Positions 34,790-43,726 of a DNA stretch of 64,000 nucleotides are shown here, piece by piece. Each line of letters begins with the position of its first letter. The stretch's first letter is position 1. Source of the DNA: Nocardia pseudovaccinii NBRC 100343. GTDB lineage: Bacteria; Actinomycetota; Actinomycetes; Mycobacteriales; Mycobacteriaceae. The DNA lies in the NCBI RefSeq assembly GCF_001613225.1, contig NZ_BDBY01000168.1:1-64000 (forward strand), in the 5' to 3' direction. A program made the position numbers and the translations under genes. Below the pieces are notes generated by a model. The model was not told the DNA's origin. It saw only the letters and a program-made list of their open reading frames with translations, and searched no databases.

Positions 34790-36046
34790 GTGAAGGTGGT
34801 TCCTGGCACGTTGGTGACCGTCGCCGATGATCTGGACGCGGTGACGACGGTCGGGCACGAGGACGATCCGGCCGATGCCGGGTTGACGAACGACGACGTC
34901 GCGGCGTTGTGGGCGTCGGTGCAGGCGTGGTACCGGATGGGGACGACGCCCGCGATTCAGACCTGTCTGCGGCGCAACGGGAAAATCGTGCTGAACCGGG
35001 CGATCGGGCACGGCTGGGGTAATGCGCCGAAAGACGGTCCGGATGCGGAGCGGGTGCTCGCGACGCCGGAGACGCTGTTCTGCGGGTTCTCCACGGCCAA
35101 GGGTGTGGCCGCGACGCTGATGTTCATGCTGATCGAACAGGGTGCGTTCGCGCTGAATGATCCGGTGTGCAAATACATTCCGGAGTTCGCGGCGCACGGC
35201 AAGGATGCGATCACCATCGGCGATGTGCTGTCGCATTCGGCCGGAGTGCCGTTCATTACGCCGCCGTACAAGGGCGTCGAGCTGGTACTCGACGAGGAGT
35301 TGGCCGTACAGGGTTTGGCCGATCTGGTGCCGAGTTGGCCGCGGGGTCGGTTCCGGGTCTATCACGCACTGACCAGCGGTTTGATCCAACGGCTGCTGGT
35401 GCAGCGGGCCACCGGGAAGGGGATGCGCGAACATCTCGCCGAACAGGTGCTCGAACCGTTGGGCTTCCGCTGGAACAACTTCGGGGTCCGCCCCGAGGAT
35501 GTCGACAAGGTCGTGCCCAGTGTGAAGACCGGCCCGCCACCGTCACGCATGTCGATGCTGCTGGCGCGCAAGGCCCTCGGCGGCCGGATGGACGGTGCGA
35601 CCGCCAGATCCGCGAATCGGGATTTCCTGACCGCCGAACTGCCGTCGGGCAATATCGTCACCACGGCCTACGAGCTGTCCCGTTTCTACGAAATCCTCAC
35701 TCGCGGTGGTGAACTCGATGGCGTCCGGATCATCGAGCCCGGCACGCTCCGCGAAGCGATCCGCCCTGCGCGGCGCATGCCCGGCCTAGCCGGACGAGTC
35801 AGCAGCGCGGGCTTCGAGCTCGGCGCTCGTCGCTCGAAGTTCGGGCACAACACCCAGTCGCACTTCGGCCGCAGCGGCCTGACGACCCAATACGGCTGGG
35901 CCGATCCCACCCGCGGACTCTCCGGCGCGATCCTCACCAGCGGCAAGGCCACCACCGACACCCAGCGCCCCTGGGCACTGGTAGCCCAGATCTCGAACAC
36001 CATCGGTCAACTCGCGCCCGCCGATCGGCTGTTCGACACCGACTGA
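34790..36046 (+). CDS. Serine hydrolase, class C beta-lactamase/EstB-like
   Basis: A 418-residue penicillin-binding-protein-fold hydrolase without a signal peptide. The nucleophile motif S-x-x-K is FCGFSTAKGVAATLM. The Tyr of the second motif is in FRVYHALTSGL, and a late FGHNTQSHFGRSGL block supplies the third motif region. Related actinobacterial proteins are carboxylesterases/lipases (LipE-type) rather than antibiotic-resistance enzymes. The GTG at 34790 begins KVVPGTLVTV; a longer open frame upstream lies opposite the small basic protein. It converges on the FAD/Fe-S dehydrogenase with 1 bp between stops. Confidence 0.83.
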   Translation: MKVVPGTLVTVADDLDAVTTVGHEDDPADAGLTNDDVAALWASVQAWYRMGTTPAIQTCLRRNGKIVLNRAIGHGWGNAPKDGPDAERVLATPETLFCGFSTAKGVAATLMFMLIEQGAFALNDPVCKYIPEFAAHGKDAITIGDVLSHSAGVPFITPPYKGVELVLDEELAVQGLADLVPSWPRGRFRVYHALTSGLIQRLLVQRATGKGMREHLAEQVLEPLGFRWNNFGVRPEDVDKVVPSVKTGPPPSRMSMLLARKALGGRMDGATARSANRDFLTAELPSGNIVTTAYELSRFYEILTRGGELDGVRIIEPGTLREAIRPARRMPGLAGRVSSAGFELGARRSKFGHNTQSHFGRSGLTTQYGWADPTRGLSGAILTSGKATTDTQRPWALVAQISNTIGQLAPADRLFDTD

Positions 36047-36047
36047 T

Positions 36048-38897
36048 TCAGTTGTCGCGGATCGCCTCGGCGAGGATTTGCGCCGCGTGCCGAGGCCGGG
36101 CTTGCGGATCCAGGTGCTCGATTTGGGTTCGGCAGCTGAAACCGTCTGCCAGGACCAGGGTTCCGGGCTCGCGCTTGCGGATGGTCGGCATGAGTTTGTC
36201 TTCGGCGCAGGCGATCGAGACGTCGTAGTGGCCGCGTTCGAAGCCGAAGTTGCCTGCCAGGCCGCAGCATCCGGTATCCAGCACTTCGACGTCGAGTCCG
36301 GTTGCGGTCAAGAGTCTTTGGTCGGCCTCGTAGTGCAGGACCGCGTGCTGATGGCAGTGTGGTTGGACCATGGCGTGCGCGTCGATGCGCGGGGGTTCCC
36401 AGTCGTCGGCCTGTTCGGTGAGGATTTCGCCGAGAGTGCGGACCTGATTCGCCAGGCGGTGGGCGTCTTCGTCGCCGGGGAGCAGTTCGGTGAGATCGGA
36501 GCGGAAGACGGCGGCGCAGCTCGGTTCGAGCACGACGATCGGAGTGCTCGAGCGCAATTGGGGTTCGAGCTGACGCAAAGTGCGGCGCAATACTCGTTTC
36601 GCGGTGGGGAGTTGGCCGGTGGAAATCCAAGTCAATCCGCAACAGACTGTGCGCCTTGGTATTTCGATCTCGAATCCGACGGCCTCCAGTACGGTCACCG
36701 CGGCTTCGGCTATTTCGGGGGCGAAGTTATTGCTGAAGGTGTCGGGCCACAGCAGCACTCGGCCGCGGTGACCACGCTCGTCGGCTGTGCGGCGGGCGAA
36801 CTTCTCGGTGAAGCGCTCGCGGGCGAAGCGCGGTAGTTCGCGGCGCGGGTCCACACCGCCGAGCCGTTTGAGCAGCCCACCCGTGCCCCGGCTCTGTGCG
36901 AGTGCATTGGCCGGTGCGGATACGGCGGTGGCGAGGCGGGCCCACAGCGGGATCCAGCCCATCGAATAGTGCGCCATCGGCCGGACGCGGTGTTCGTAGT
37001 GATGGGAGAGGAATTCGGCCTTGTAAGTGGCCATATCGACATCGACCGGGCAGTCGCTGCGGCAGCCTTTGCAGGCCAGGCACAGATCGAGGGCATCGCG
37101 CACCTCGGTGGAGCGCCAGCCGTCGGTGATCACCTCGCCCTGGAGCATTTCGAACAGAAGTCGGGCGCGGCCACGGGTGGAGTGTTCCTCCTCCCTGGTC
37201 GCCCGGTAGCTCGGGCACATCACACCGCCCTCGTGGCCGCGGCACTTGCCGACGCCGACACAGCGTGCGGCGGCGCGGCTGAACCGATGGTCGTCCTCCG
37301 GGAAGGCGAAGTGGGTCGACGGCTCCCACGGTCGATAGTTCGCACCTTGGCGCAGGTCCTGATCCAGCGGTCGCGGGTGCACGACCTTGCCGGGATTCAT
37401 CCGATCGCGCGGATCGAAGAGATGTTTGACCGCGCCGAATGCCTCGACGATCCGCTCGCCGAACATGATCGGCAGCAGTTCGCCGCGCGACTGACCGTCG
37501 CCGTGTTCACCGGACAGCGATCCGCCGTACCGGGTAACCAACTGTGCGCACTGCTCGGCGAAGCCGCGGTACTTCGAAATGCCTTCCGCGCTACGCAGGT
37601 CGAACGGAATGCGGGTGTGGACGCAGCCGTGGCCGAAGTGGCCGTACAGCGAGGACGACTGGTAATCGAAATCGTCCAGCAGACTTTCGAAGTCGCGAAG
37701 ATAGTCACCGAGCCGGTCGGGCGGCACCGCGGCATCCTCCCAACCCTCATGGGTTTCCGGACTGTCCGGTGGATAGGCGGTGGCACCGAGGCCCGCTTCC
37801 CTGGCCATCCAGATCTCCGCCTCGCGCGCGGGGTCGTCGATCGTGGTCGAGGTGGCGCCGGTTTTCATGGTCAGTTCCTCGACCATCGTCTGCGCCCTGC
37901 GGTCGGCTTCGTCCTGGTCGGCACCCTCGAATTGCGCCATCAGCCAACCGTTTCCGTCCGGCAGCTGCGCGATGGCGCCCCCGGCCAGATGTTCGAGATG
38001 CTCCAGGTCGACCAGCCGATGGTCCACGCCTTCCAGCGCTATCGGGTTGTGCCGCAACACGATCGGCACCGCATCGGCGGCGTCGTAGATATCGGGATAG
38101 CCGAGTACAGTCAGCGCCACCGCTTTCGGGCGTCGCACGAGTTCGATTTCGGCACGCAACACCGTCACCAGCGTGGACTCGCTGCCGACGAGCAGTTTCG
38201 CGAGATCGAAGCCGTGCTCGGGCAGCAGGGAATCGAGGTTGTAGCCCGACACCCGGCGCGGAATATCGGGATAGTGCTGACGGATGTCCGTCGCGTACTC
38301 ATCGCGGATCTGCCGCAGGCCGTCCCGCAATTCCGCGAAACCATCCTGGGAATCCGCGCCGACCCAACCCCGCAACCCGTCGTAGGTCAGGATTTCCAGC
38401 CGCCGCACCGAATCGACCATCTTCCCGTACGCCTGTGCGGTGGAACCGCAGGAGTTGTTACCGATCATCCCGCCGATGGTGCAGCTGACATGTGTCGCGG
38501 GTTTCGGGCCGACCATCAGGTCGTACCGCGCCAACTGCGCATTCAGCGGGTCCAGCGCGATGCCCGGTTCCACGATCGCGGTGCGGGCCGCCGTATCGAC
38601 CGAGATCAACCGATCGCAGTACTTGCTCCAATCCAGCACCACGGCCGCATTGCAGCATTGACCGGCCAGACTGGTGCCGCCGCCGCGCGAGAGCACCGGC
38701 ATATCGTGCTCACGACACACCGCGATGGCGGCGACCGCGTCCTCGGGTGTGCGCGGCAGTACCACGCCCAGCGGCACCGCCCGGTAGTTCGAGGCATCGG
38801 TGGAGTATGTGGCCCGGGATCCGGGATCGAAACGCACCTCACCGGCCACCTTTCCGGTGAGTTCGGCCGCGAGTCGCGCCAGCGGGAGATCAATCAT
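36048..38897 (-). CDS. FAD- and Fe-S-containing dehydrogenase, YdiJ-like (D-2-hydroxyglutarate/D-lactate type)
   Basis: A 949-residue fusion of a GlcD/FAD_binding_4 flavoprotein and a GlpC-like iron-sulfur domain. The FAD cradle includes VLSRGGGTSLAGQCCNAAVVLD; HGCVHTRIPFDLR and SGEHGDGQSRGELLP are flavin-domain blocks. Two 4Fe-4S clusters are indicated by CVGVGKCRGHEGGVMCPSYR and CLACKGCRSDCPVD. Two CCG motifs (CCGLTW, CCGLAGNFGFE) at the end resemble quinone-reducing GlpC/HdrB subunits. It should oxidise a D-2-hydroxyacid and pass electrons to the quinone pool. It is divergent from the TPP oxidase operon, whose enzyme may also reduce quinone. Confidence 0.85.
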   Translation of the reverse strand: MIDLPLARLAAELTGKVAGEVRFDPGSRATYSTDASNYRAVPLGVVLPRTPEDAVAAIAVCREHDMPVLSRGGGTSLAGQCCNAAVVLDWSKYCDRLISVDTAARTAIVEPGIALDPLNAQLARYDLMVGPKPATHVSCTIGGMIGNNSCGSTAQAYGKMVDSVRRLEILTYDGLRGWVGADSQDGFAELRDGLRQIRDEYATDIRQHYPDIPRRVSGYNLDSLLPEHGFDLAKLLVGSESTLVTVLRAEIELVRRPKAVALTVLGYPDIYDAADAVPIVLRHNPIALEGVDHRLVDLEHLEHLAGGAIAQLPDGNGWLMAQFEGADQDEADRRAQTMVEELTMKTGATSTTIDDPAREAEIWMAREAGLGATAYPPDSPETHEGWEDAAVPPDRLGDYLRDFESLLDDFDYQSSSLYGHFGHGCVHTRIPFDLRSAEGISKYRGFAEQCAQLVTRYGGSLSGEHGDGQSRGELLPIMFGERIVEAFGAVKHLFDPRDRMNPGKVVHPRPLDQDLRQGANYRPWEPSTHFAFPEDDHRFSRAAARCVGVGKCRGHEGGVMCPSYRATREEEHSTRGRARLLFEMLQGEVITDGWRSTEVRDALDLCLACKGCRSDCPVDVDMATYKAEFLSHHYEHRVRPMAHYSMGWIPLWARLATAVSAPANALAQSRGTGGLLKRLGGVDPRRELPRFARERFTEKFARRTADERGHRGRVLLWPDTFSNNFAPEIAEAAVTVLEAVGFEIEIPRRTVCCGLTWISTGQLPTAKRVLRRTLRQLEPQLRSSTPIVVLEPSCAAVFRSDLTELLPGDEDAHRLANQVRTLGEILTEQADDWEPPRIDAHAMVQPHCHQHAVLHYEADQRLLTATGLDVEVLDTGCCGLAGNFGFERGHYDVSIACAEDKLMPTIRKREPGTLVLADGFSCRTQIEHLDPQARPRHAAQILAEAIRDN

Positions 38898-38958
38898 TCG
38901 TCCAACCCCTCCTGTCTCGGCACAGTGCGGCTACCCACTCCGGTGCGCGGCACACCCG

Positions 38959-38988
38959 TTGATTGCCTGCCCATTCGCTGGGTATGAC
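38959..38988 (+). promoter_or_regulatory. Candidate sigma70-like promoter of the TPP oxidase operon
   Basis: TTGATT at 38959-38964 and TATGAC at 38983-38988 are separated by 18 bp. They lie 37 bp upstream of the ATG at 39025. Both hexamers are close to the consensus for actinobacterial housekeeping promoters. Nothing else in the 127-bp divergent spacer stands out. Confidence 0.45.
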
Positions 38989-39024
38989 CGGTCTGACCAA
39001 CCCGGATACCAACAGGAGATCCTC

Positions 39025-40821
39025 ATGAAGCAACAGGTTGGTGACTACGTCCTGCAACGACTACGGGAGTGGGGCGTGGACCAAGTCTTCGGATACCCCG
39101 GCGACGGCATCAACGGTCTGGTCGCCGCTTTCGGTCGCGCGAATAACAAACCACAGTTCGTGCAGGCCAGGCACGAGGAAATGGCGGCCTTCCAAGCCAC
39201 CGGATTCGCCAAGTTCAGTGGGAAGGTCGGCGTCTGCACGGCCACCTCGGGACCGGGTGCGATCCATCTGCTGAACGGCCTCTACGACGCCAAACTCGAC
39301 CATGTCCCGGTCGTGGCGATCGTCGGTCAGACCGCGCGCAGCGCCATGGGCGGCAGCTATCAGCAGGAAGTCGACCTGCAGAGTCTGTTCAAGGATGTTG
39401 CCAGCGATTATCTGGTCGAGGTCAATGTCTCGAGCCAATTGCCCAACGCGCTGGACCGGGCGTTCCGAACGGCGATGACCCGGCATGCGCCCACCGCGGT
39501 GATCATTCCCGCCGATTTGCAGGAAGAGCCCTACGAGCCACCCGAACACGAGTTCAAGCAGGTGCCGTCCAGCCCACCGCATGCGGTGACCGCGACGGTG
39601 ATCGCGCCGTACACGGAGATCGAACAAGCCGCCGAGATCATCGATGCCGGATCCAAGGTCGCGGTGCTCGTCGGTCAGGGCGCACGCTCGGCCGCCCGCG
39701 AGGTGGTCGAACTCGCCGAACTCACCGGTGCGGGTGTGGCGAAGGCGCTGCTCGGCAAGGATGTGCTGCCGGATGATCTGCCGTTCGTCACCGGGCCGAT
39801 CGGGTTGCTCGGCAGCAGGCCGAGTTATGAAATGATGCGCGACTGCGACACTTTGGTCATCATCGGGTCGAATTTCCCTTATACCCAGTTCATGCCGGAG
39901 TTCGGTCAGGCGCGTGCCGTGCAGATCGATATCGACGGCACCATGATCGGCATGCGCTATCCGACCGAGGTGAATCTCGTCGGTGACGCGAAAGCCACAC
40001 TAGCCGAACTTATTCCGCTATTGCGCCGCAAGGAGGATCGATCCTGGCGGGAGAAGATCGAGCAGAATGTGGTCCGCTGGTGGGAGACGGTCGAGCGGCA
40101 GGCGATGTTGCAGGCCAAGCCGGTCAACCCGATGCGCGTGGTTTGGGAGCTGTCGAAACAGCTTCCCGATAATGCGATCGTCACGGCGGACTCCGGCTCG
40201 TCCACCAACTGGTATGCCCGCTGCCTGCGATTCCGCATCGGTACGCGCGGCTCGCTCTCGGGCACCCTGGCGACCATGGGACCCGGCGTGCCCTATGCCA
40301 TCGGCGCCAAGTTCGCGCATCCGGAACGACCGGCGATCGCATTGGTCGGTGACGGTGCGATGCAGATGAACGGAATGGCCGAACTGCTCACCATCGCACG
40401 CTATTACCGGCAGTGGAGTGATCCCCGGCTGATCGTGTGCGTCTTTCACAATAATGATCTGAACCAGGTCACCTGGGAGCTGCGTTCCATGGGCGGCGCA
40501 CCGAAATTCGAAGAGTCGCAGATACTTCCGGAGACCTCCTACGCCGATCTCGCGCGCTGTATGGGTCTGCCTTCGGTCGCGATCGACGATCCGGACCAGC
40601 TCGCCGACGCATGGAGCCTGGCGCTGAGCGCGGATCGTCCGGTGCTGATCGATGTGCGCTGCGATCCCGAAGTACCGCCGATTCCGCCGCATGCGACCTA
40701 TGAGCAGATGAAAGACACGGCGGAGGCGGTTATGCGCGGCGATCCGGATGGCTGGCATCTGATGTGGCAGGGCGTCAAGACCAAGGCGCAGGAATTCGTA
40801 CCGCATCGGAGTTCGTCATGA
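39025..40821 (+). CDS. TPP-dependent pyruvate oxidase-like enzyme (PoxB family)
   Basis: A 598-residue thiamine-diphosphate enzyme. The cofactor-activating Glu is in QARHEEMAAFQA, near residue 51; GDGAMQMNG...NN is the TPP/Mg motif; SGPGAIHLLNGLYDA is the usual substrate-side block. Length and order of the three domains match pyruvate:quinone oxidoreductase PoxB (572 residues in E. coli) better than acetolactate synthase. It probably decarboxylates pyruvate or a related 2-oxoacid with electrons to quinone; this is inference. AGGAGAT precedes the ATG. Its stop overlaps the start of the hemerythrin gene (ATGA), so the two are coupled. Confidence 0.8.
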   Translation: MKQQVGDYVLQRLREWGVDQVFGYPGDGINGLVAAFGRANNKPQFVQARHEEMAAFQATGFAKFSGKVGVCTATSGPGAIHLLNGLYDAKLDHVPVVAIVGQTARSAMGGSYQQEVDLQSLFKDVASDYLVEVNVSSQLPNALDRAFRTAMTRHAPTAVIIPADLQEEPYEPPEHEFKQVPSSPPHAVTATVIAPYTEIEQAAEIIDAGSKVAVLVGQGARSAAREVVELAELTGAGVAKALLGKDVLPDDLPFVTGPIGLLGSRPSYEMMRDCDTLVIIGSNFPYTQFMPEFGQARAVQIDIDGTMIGMRYPTEVNLVGDAKATLAELIPLLRRKEDRSWREKIEQNVVRWWETVERQAMLQAKPVNPMRVVWELSKQLPDNAIVTADSGSSTNWYARCLRFRIGTRGSLSGTLATMGPGVPYAIGAKFAHPERPAIALVGDGAMQMNGMAELLTIARYYRQWSDPRLIVCVFHNNDLNQVTWELRSMGGAPKFEESQILPETSYADLARCMGLPSVAIDDPDQLADAWSLALSADRPVLIDVRCDPEVPPIPPHATYEQMKDTAEAVMRGDPDGWHLMWQGVKTKAQEFVPHRSSS

Positions 40822-41384
40822 CCTTGCCATCGACCGAGGACGTCGTCGATCTGCTGACGGCACAGCACAAGCAGATCAAAGAGCTTTTCGCCCAACTGAA
40901 ATCCGGGCAGGGCAATAAGTCGGAGCTGTTCAAGGAACTGGTCCGGTTGCTCGCGGTGCACGAGAGCGCCGAAGAGGAGGCCGTGCATCCCGTCGCCGCC
41001 CGTGCCCGTTTCGGGGCGGACAAGATGGTCGGAGACCGCAGGGACGAGGAGAACCACGCCAAGCGTGCGCTCGCCGACCTCTACGACCTCGGTGTCGACC
41101 ACCCGGACTTCGATGGCAAGCTGGCCGAATTCGCCGATGCGGTGATCGACCATGCCAGCCGCGAGGAGAACGAGGAATTCGCCCTTTTGCGCCAGCAGTT
41201 TTCGGTGCATCAGTTGGAGCGGATGGCGGGTTCGGTGCGCGCCGCCGAGGCGGTCGCGCCGACCCGGCCGCATCCGAGAACCGGGGAATCCGCGCTGGCG
41301 AATCTGCTGGCCGGTCCGCCGCTGGCGGTATTCGACCGGGCGCGTGACGCGGTGCGGGACTGGCGTCGAGAAGACGACGGATGA
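40818..41384 (+). CDS. Hemerythrin-like (HHE domain) protein
   Basis: A 188-residue protein whose first 130 residues form an HHE four-helix bundle. Candidate di-iron ligands are His in AQHKQIKELF, His and Glu in VHESAEEEAVHP, His in ENHAKRALAD and His/Glu in VIDHASREENEEF. Such domains bind O2, NO or peroxide, or store iron. The C-terminal 55 residues are linker-like. The start overlaps the TPP oxidase stop by 4 bp and the end overlaps mrpE by 4 bp. That places an O2/NO-sensing protein in a respiratory operon. Confidence 0.87.
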   Translation: MTLPSTEDVVDLLTAQHKQIKELFAQLKSGQGNKSELFKELVRLLAVHESAEEEAVHPVAARARFGADKMVGDRRDEENHAKRALADLYDLGVDHPDFDGKLAEFADAVIDHASREENEEFALLRQQFSVHQLERMAGSVRAAEAVAPTRPHPRTGESALANLLAGPPLAVFDRARDAVRDWRREDDG

Positions 41385-41848
41385 GCGGGCGAATCGGCGC
41401 GGCGGCGGAAGTCCTCGGCTGGTGGGTGGTGCTGGTGTTGCTGTGGCTGGCGACACTGACGACGTTCAGTCTCCAGGAGTTGGTCGCGGCAGCCGTGCTC
41501 GCATTGCCCGCCGCATGGGCTGGTCGGGTGGGACGTATTGCGGTGCAGGGCAATTGGCGACTGCCGGACGGGGTTCCGCAGTTGTTCGCTGCTTTGCCCG
41601 GCGCGATCGCGCGCGACAGCTGGGCCGCCCTGTCCATCGCCGCGCGCGGGAGACCGGTCGGGCGGTTCGAGGAGGACGAACTCGACGCGGAGGCCGATGC
41701 GCAGCGGCGCGCGGGGCGGGCGGCATTGATCACCGGCGTGCTCTCGGCGACGCCCGGTTCGCTGGTCATCGATGCCGATGACGACGACCTGCTACTGCAT
41801 GTACTGGCGATGCCCGGGACCCGGCTGCGACGGATGTTCGGGGGCTGA
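41381..41848 (+). CDS. mrpE: Mrp/Mbh-type antiporter subunit E (MnhE)
   Basis: A 155-residue MnhE-like subunit. Two to three helices occupy the first 50 residues (LGWWVVLVLLWLATLTTFSL) and a cytoplasmic C-terminal domain follows with ITGVLSATPGSLVIDADDDDLLLHVL, typical for the family (TPGT/V block). It overlaps the hemerythrin stop by 4 bp. It is the first of seven antiporter genes. Confidence 0.85.
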   Translation: MSGRIGAAAEVLGWWVVLVLLWLATLTTFSLQELVAAAVLALPAAWAGRVGRIAVQGNWRLPDGVPQLFAALPGAIARDSWAALSIAARGRPVGRFEEDELDAEADAQRRAGRAALITGVLSATPGSLVIDADDDDLLLHVLAMPGTRLRRMFGG

Positions 41849-41853
41849 TCGAC

Positions 41854-42117
41854 ATGTCCACCGCGCCTTGGCTGCTCGCATCGGGTGTGCTGCTGGTCGG
41901 TGGGATCGGACCGGCGTTGCTGCTGTCCGCTCGCGGCACCGCGGCGCATCGGCTCGTCGGGCTGCAACTGGTCAGTTCGCTGTTGATCGTCGTCTTGATA
42001 TTGCTGAGTCTGGGACTCGGCAGGCCGGACTATTTGATAGTGCCGCTGGTGCTCGTCCTGCTGTCCTTCGCGGGCACGCTGGTTTTCACGCGCCTGCTGG
42101 GGGTGCGCGATGACTAG
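41854..42117 (+). CDS. mrpF: Antiporter subunit F (MnhF)
   Basis: An 87-residue protein with three predicted helices, matching MrpF/MnhF (and MbhB of archaeal hydrogenases) in size and topology. The segment HRLVGLQLVSSLLIVVLILLSLG resembles the family core. It starts 5 bp after mrpE and overlaps mrpG by 8 bp. Confidence 0.8.
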   Translation: MSTAPWLLASGVLLVGGIGPALLLSARGTAAHRLVGLQLVSSLLIVVLILLSLGLGRPDYLIVPLVLVLLSFAGTLVFTRLLGVRDD

Positions 42118-42406
42118 CTTCTTCGTCGACACACTGCTCGCGATCGGCACCCTGGTTGCGGTGGCCGCCTCAGTGGCGGCGCTGCGGCCGCGTTCGGTCT
42201 ATGCCCGACTGCACTATTCGTCGATTGTCAGCTCGGTCGCCGGACCCTTCATCGTGCTCGCGGTGCTTATCGCGGAGGGACCTGGACTGACCACGGCCAT
42301 CGTCGCGGTGACCCTCTTACTGCTGGCGCTCACCGCCCCGGTACTGAGTGCCGCCATCGGCAGGCTCAATGCCCGCACCGACGGCAGGATCGAGGCTCGG
42401 CGATGA
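42110..42406 (+). CDS. mrpG: Antiporter subunit G (MnhG)
   Basis: A 98-residue three-helix subunit. VASVAALRPRSVYARLHYSSIVSSVAGPFIVL carries the MnhG signature (x-R-P-x-x-Y-A-R-x-H). It corresponds to MbhC in archaeal membrane-bound hydrogenase. It overlaps both neighbours (8 bp with mrpF, 4 bp with the next gene). Confidence 0.85.
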   Translation: MTSFFVDTLLAIGTLVAVAASVAALRPRSVYARLHYSSIVSSVAGPFIVLAVLIAEGPGLTTAIVAVTLLLLALTAPVLSAAIGRLNARTDGRIEARR

Positions 42407-42645
42407 GCGCCCTGATCGTGATCACCCTCGGATTTGTCGCGGTGTCGGGCACTGTCGTCGTATTCACCACTCAGCCGCAGCGGCAGGCGGTATCCCTCGC
42501 GGTATTCGGTGCGCTGCTGGCACCCGCATTCCTGGTGCTCGGGGCACCGGATGTGGCGCTGTCACAGGTCGCGGTGGGTACCGCGGTGGTGCCGCTGATG
42601 GTGTTGCTCGCTGTGCGCGCCGTGGAGCGGAGGCGAAAGTCGTGA
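42403..42645 (+). CDS. DUF4040 / MbhD-like small membrane subunit
   Basis: An 80-residue protein with three helices. QRQAVSLAVFGALLAPAFLVLGAPDVALSQVAVGTAVVPLMVLLAVR is the DUF4040 core. In canonical Mrp complexes this piece is the C-terminal part of the giant MrpA subunit; in archaeal Mbh it is the separate protein MbhD. Here it is a stand-alone gene, as in Mbh. It overlaps the next gene by 4 bp (GTGA). Confidence 0.82.
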   Translation: MSALIVITLGFVAVSGTVVVFTTQPQRQAVSLAVFGALLAPAFLVLGAPDVALSQVAVGTAVVPLMVLLAVRAVERRRKS

Positions 42646-43382
42646 AGCACAGTGCTCGACTGGTGATCTTCCTCGTCGGCGGGGTCGGACTTGTCGTATT
42701 GCTCGGACTCGCGCTGTTGCGGATGCCCGGGTTCGGCGGTACCGACCATCCGTATCGGGACGCGGCCGTCCGAGCGTCGCTGGAGCAGCACAGCCCGAAT
42801 GCCGTTTCCTCGGTCAATTTCGATCAGCGTGGGCTCGATACGTTCGGTGAGGAGGCCATTCTGGTGGCCGCGGTGCTCGGTGCTGCGACGCTATTGCGTC
42901 CGGAAGGGCATCGGCCGCGACGGCAGTCGGAGGATGTCGGCCGCATCGTGCAGGCGACCCGATTTCTGGGCTATGCCCTGTTACCGGTGACCCTGATGAT
43001 CGGCGCGGATGTGGTCGTGCACGGACATCTCACGCCCGGCGGCGGCTTCCAGGGTGGTGTGGTGCTGGCCACCGGCCTGCATCTGCTGTACGTGGCGGGC
43101 AATTATCGCGCGCTGCGGCGGGTGCGGCCGCTGGCCTGGTACGAGTTCGGCGAGGCCATGGGCATGGGCACGGTGGTGGTGCTCGGTCTGGCCGGAATCT
43201 TCAGTGGCGCAGGATATCTGGCGAATATCCTGCCGCTCGGACAATTCGGCCGCCTGCTGTCGGCCGGTACGCTGCCGCTGTTCAGCGTGGCGGTCGGTCT
43301 CGCGGTCGGCAGTGGTGTCGTCGTACTGCTCGCGCAGTTCCTCGACGAGTATCTGACTACGGAGAGGCGGGCGTCGGGATGA
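42642..43382 (+). CDS. mrpB: MnhB-domain antiporter subunit with MbhE-like N terminus
   Basis: A 246-residue membrane protein. Residues 1-85 contain a helix and the block NAVSSVNFDQRGLDTFGEEAILVAAVLGAATL, equivalent to MbhE or the extreme C terminus of MrpA. Residues about 105-240 are an MnhB domain (LLPVTLMIGADVVVHGHLTPGGGFQGGVVLATGLHLLY). So it reads as an MbhE-MbhF fusion. The GTG start at 42642 overlaps the DUF4040 stop; the end overlaps mrpC by 4 bp. Confidence 0.83.
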   Translation: MKHSARLVIFLVGGVGLVVLLGLALLRMPGFGGTDHPYRDAAVRASLEQHSPNAVSSVNFDQRGLDTFGEEAILVAAVLGAATLLRPEGHRPRRQSEDVGRIVQATRFLGYALLPVTLMIGADVVVHGHLTPGGGFQGGVVLATGLHLLYVAGNYRALRRVRPLAWYEFGEAMGMGTVVVLGLAGIFSGAGYLANILPLGQFGRLLSAGTLPLFSVAVGLAVGSGVVVLLAQFLDEYLTTERRASG

Positions 43383-43726
43383 CCGTATTTCCCTATGTGA
43401 TCGCCGGTTGGCTCATGCTGATCGGCATTTACGGCGTGGTACGCAGTACGCATCTGGTGCACACCGTGGTGTGCGTATCCATCGGACAATCGGGAACCTA
43501 TGTCCTGCTATTGGCCGTCGGCTACCAAAAAGGTGCGTCCGCACCGATTTTCGGATCCGCGAACCCGCCCGGCTCGCCCGTGGTCGATCCGGTGGTGCAG
43601 GCCATGGCACTGACCGACGTCGTCGTCTCGGCGACGGTGACCGCCTTGCTGCTGGCGCTGGTCGTGCAGATCGCCAAGCGGCACGGCACGGTCGAACCCG
43701 ACGAACTACACGCGCTGCGTGGCTGA
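43379..43726 (+). CDS. mrpC: Antiporter subunit C (MnhC, NuoK-like)
   Basis: A 115-residue NuoK-like subunit with three helices (YVIAGWLMLIGIYGVVRSTHLVHTVVCVSIGQSGTYVLLLAVGY region and a last helix around VVSATVTALLLALVVQIAKRH). DPVVQAMALTDVVVSATVTALLLAL is a strong MrpC signature. It shares 1 bp with the start of mrpD. Confidence 0.87.
   Translation: MTVFPYVIAGWLMLIGIYGVVRSTHLVHTVVCVSIGQSGTYVLLLAVGYQKGASAPIFGSANPPGSPVVDPVVQAMALTDVVVSATVTALLLALVVQIAKRHGTVEPDELHALRG

Noticed and set aside
34790..36046. Beta-lactamase resistance gene
   Set aside because: There is no signal peptide and the sequence fits LipE/EstB-like carboxylesterases better, although the SxxK fold is shared.
36969..38987. 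Plus-strand open frame of about 670 codons
   Set aside because: Antisense to the FAD/Fe-S dehydrogenase, which has full cofactor motifs. High-GC mirror frame.
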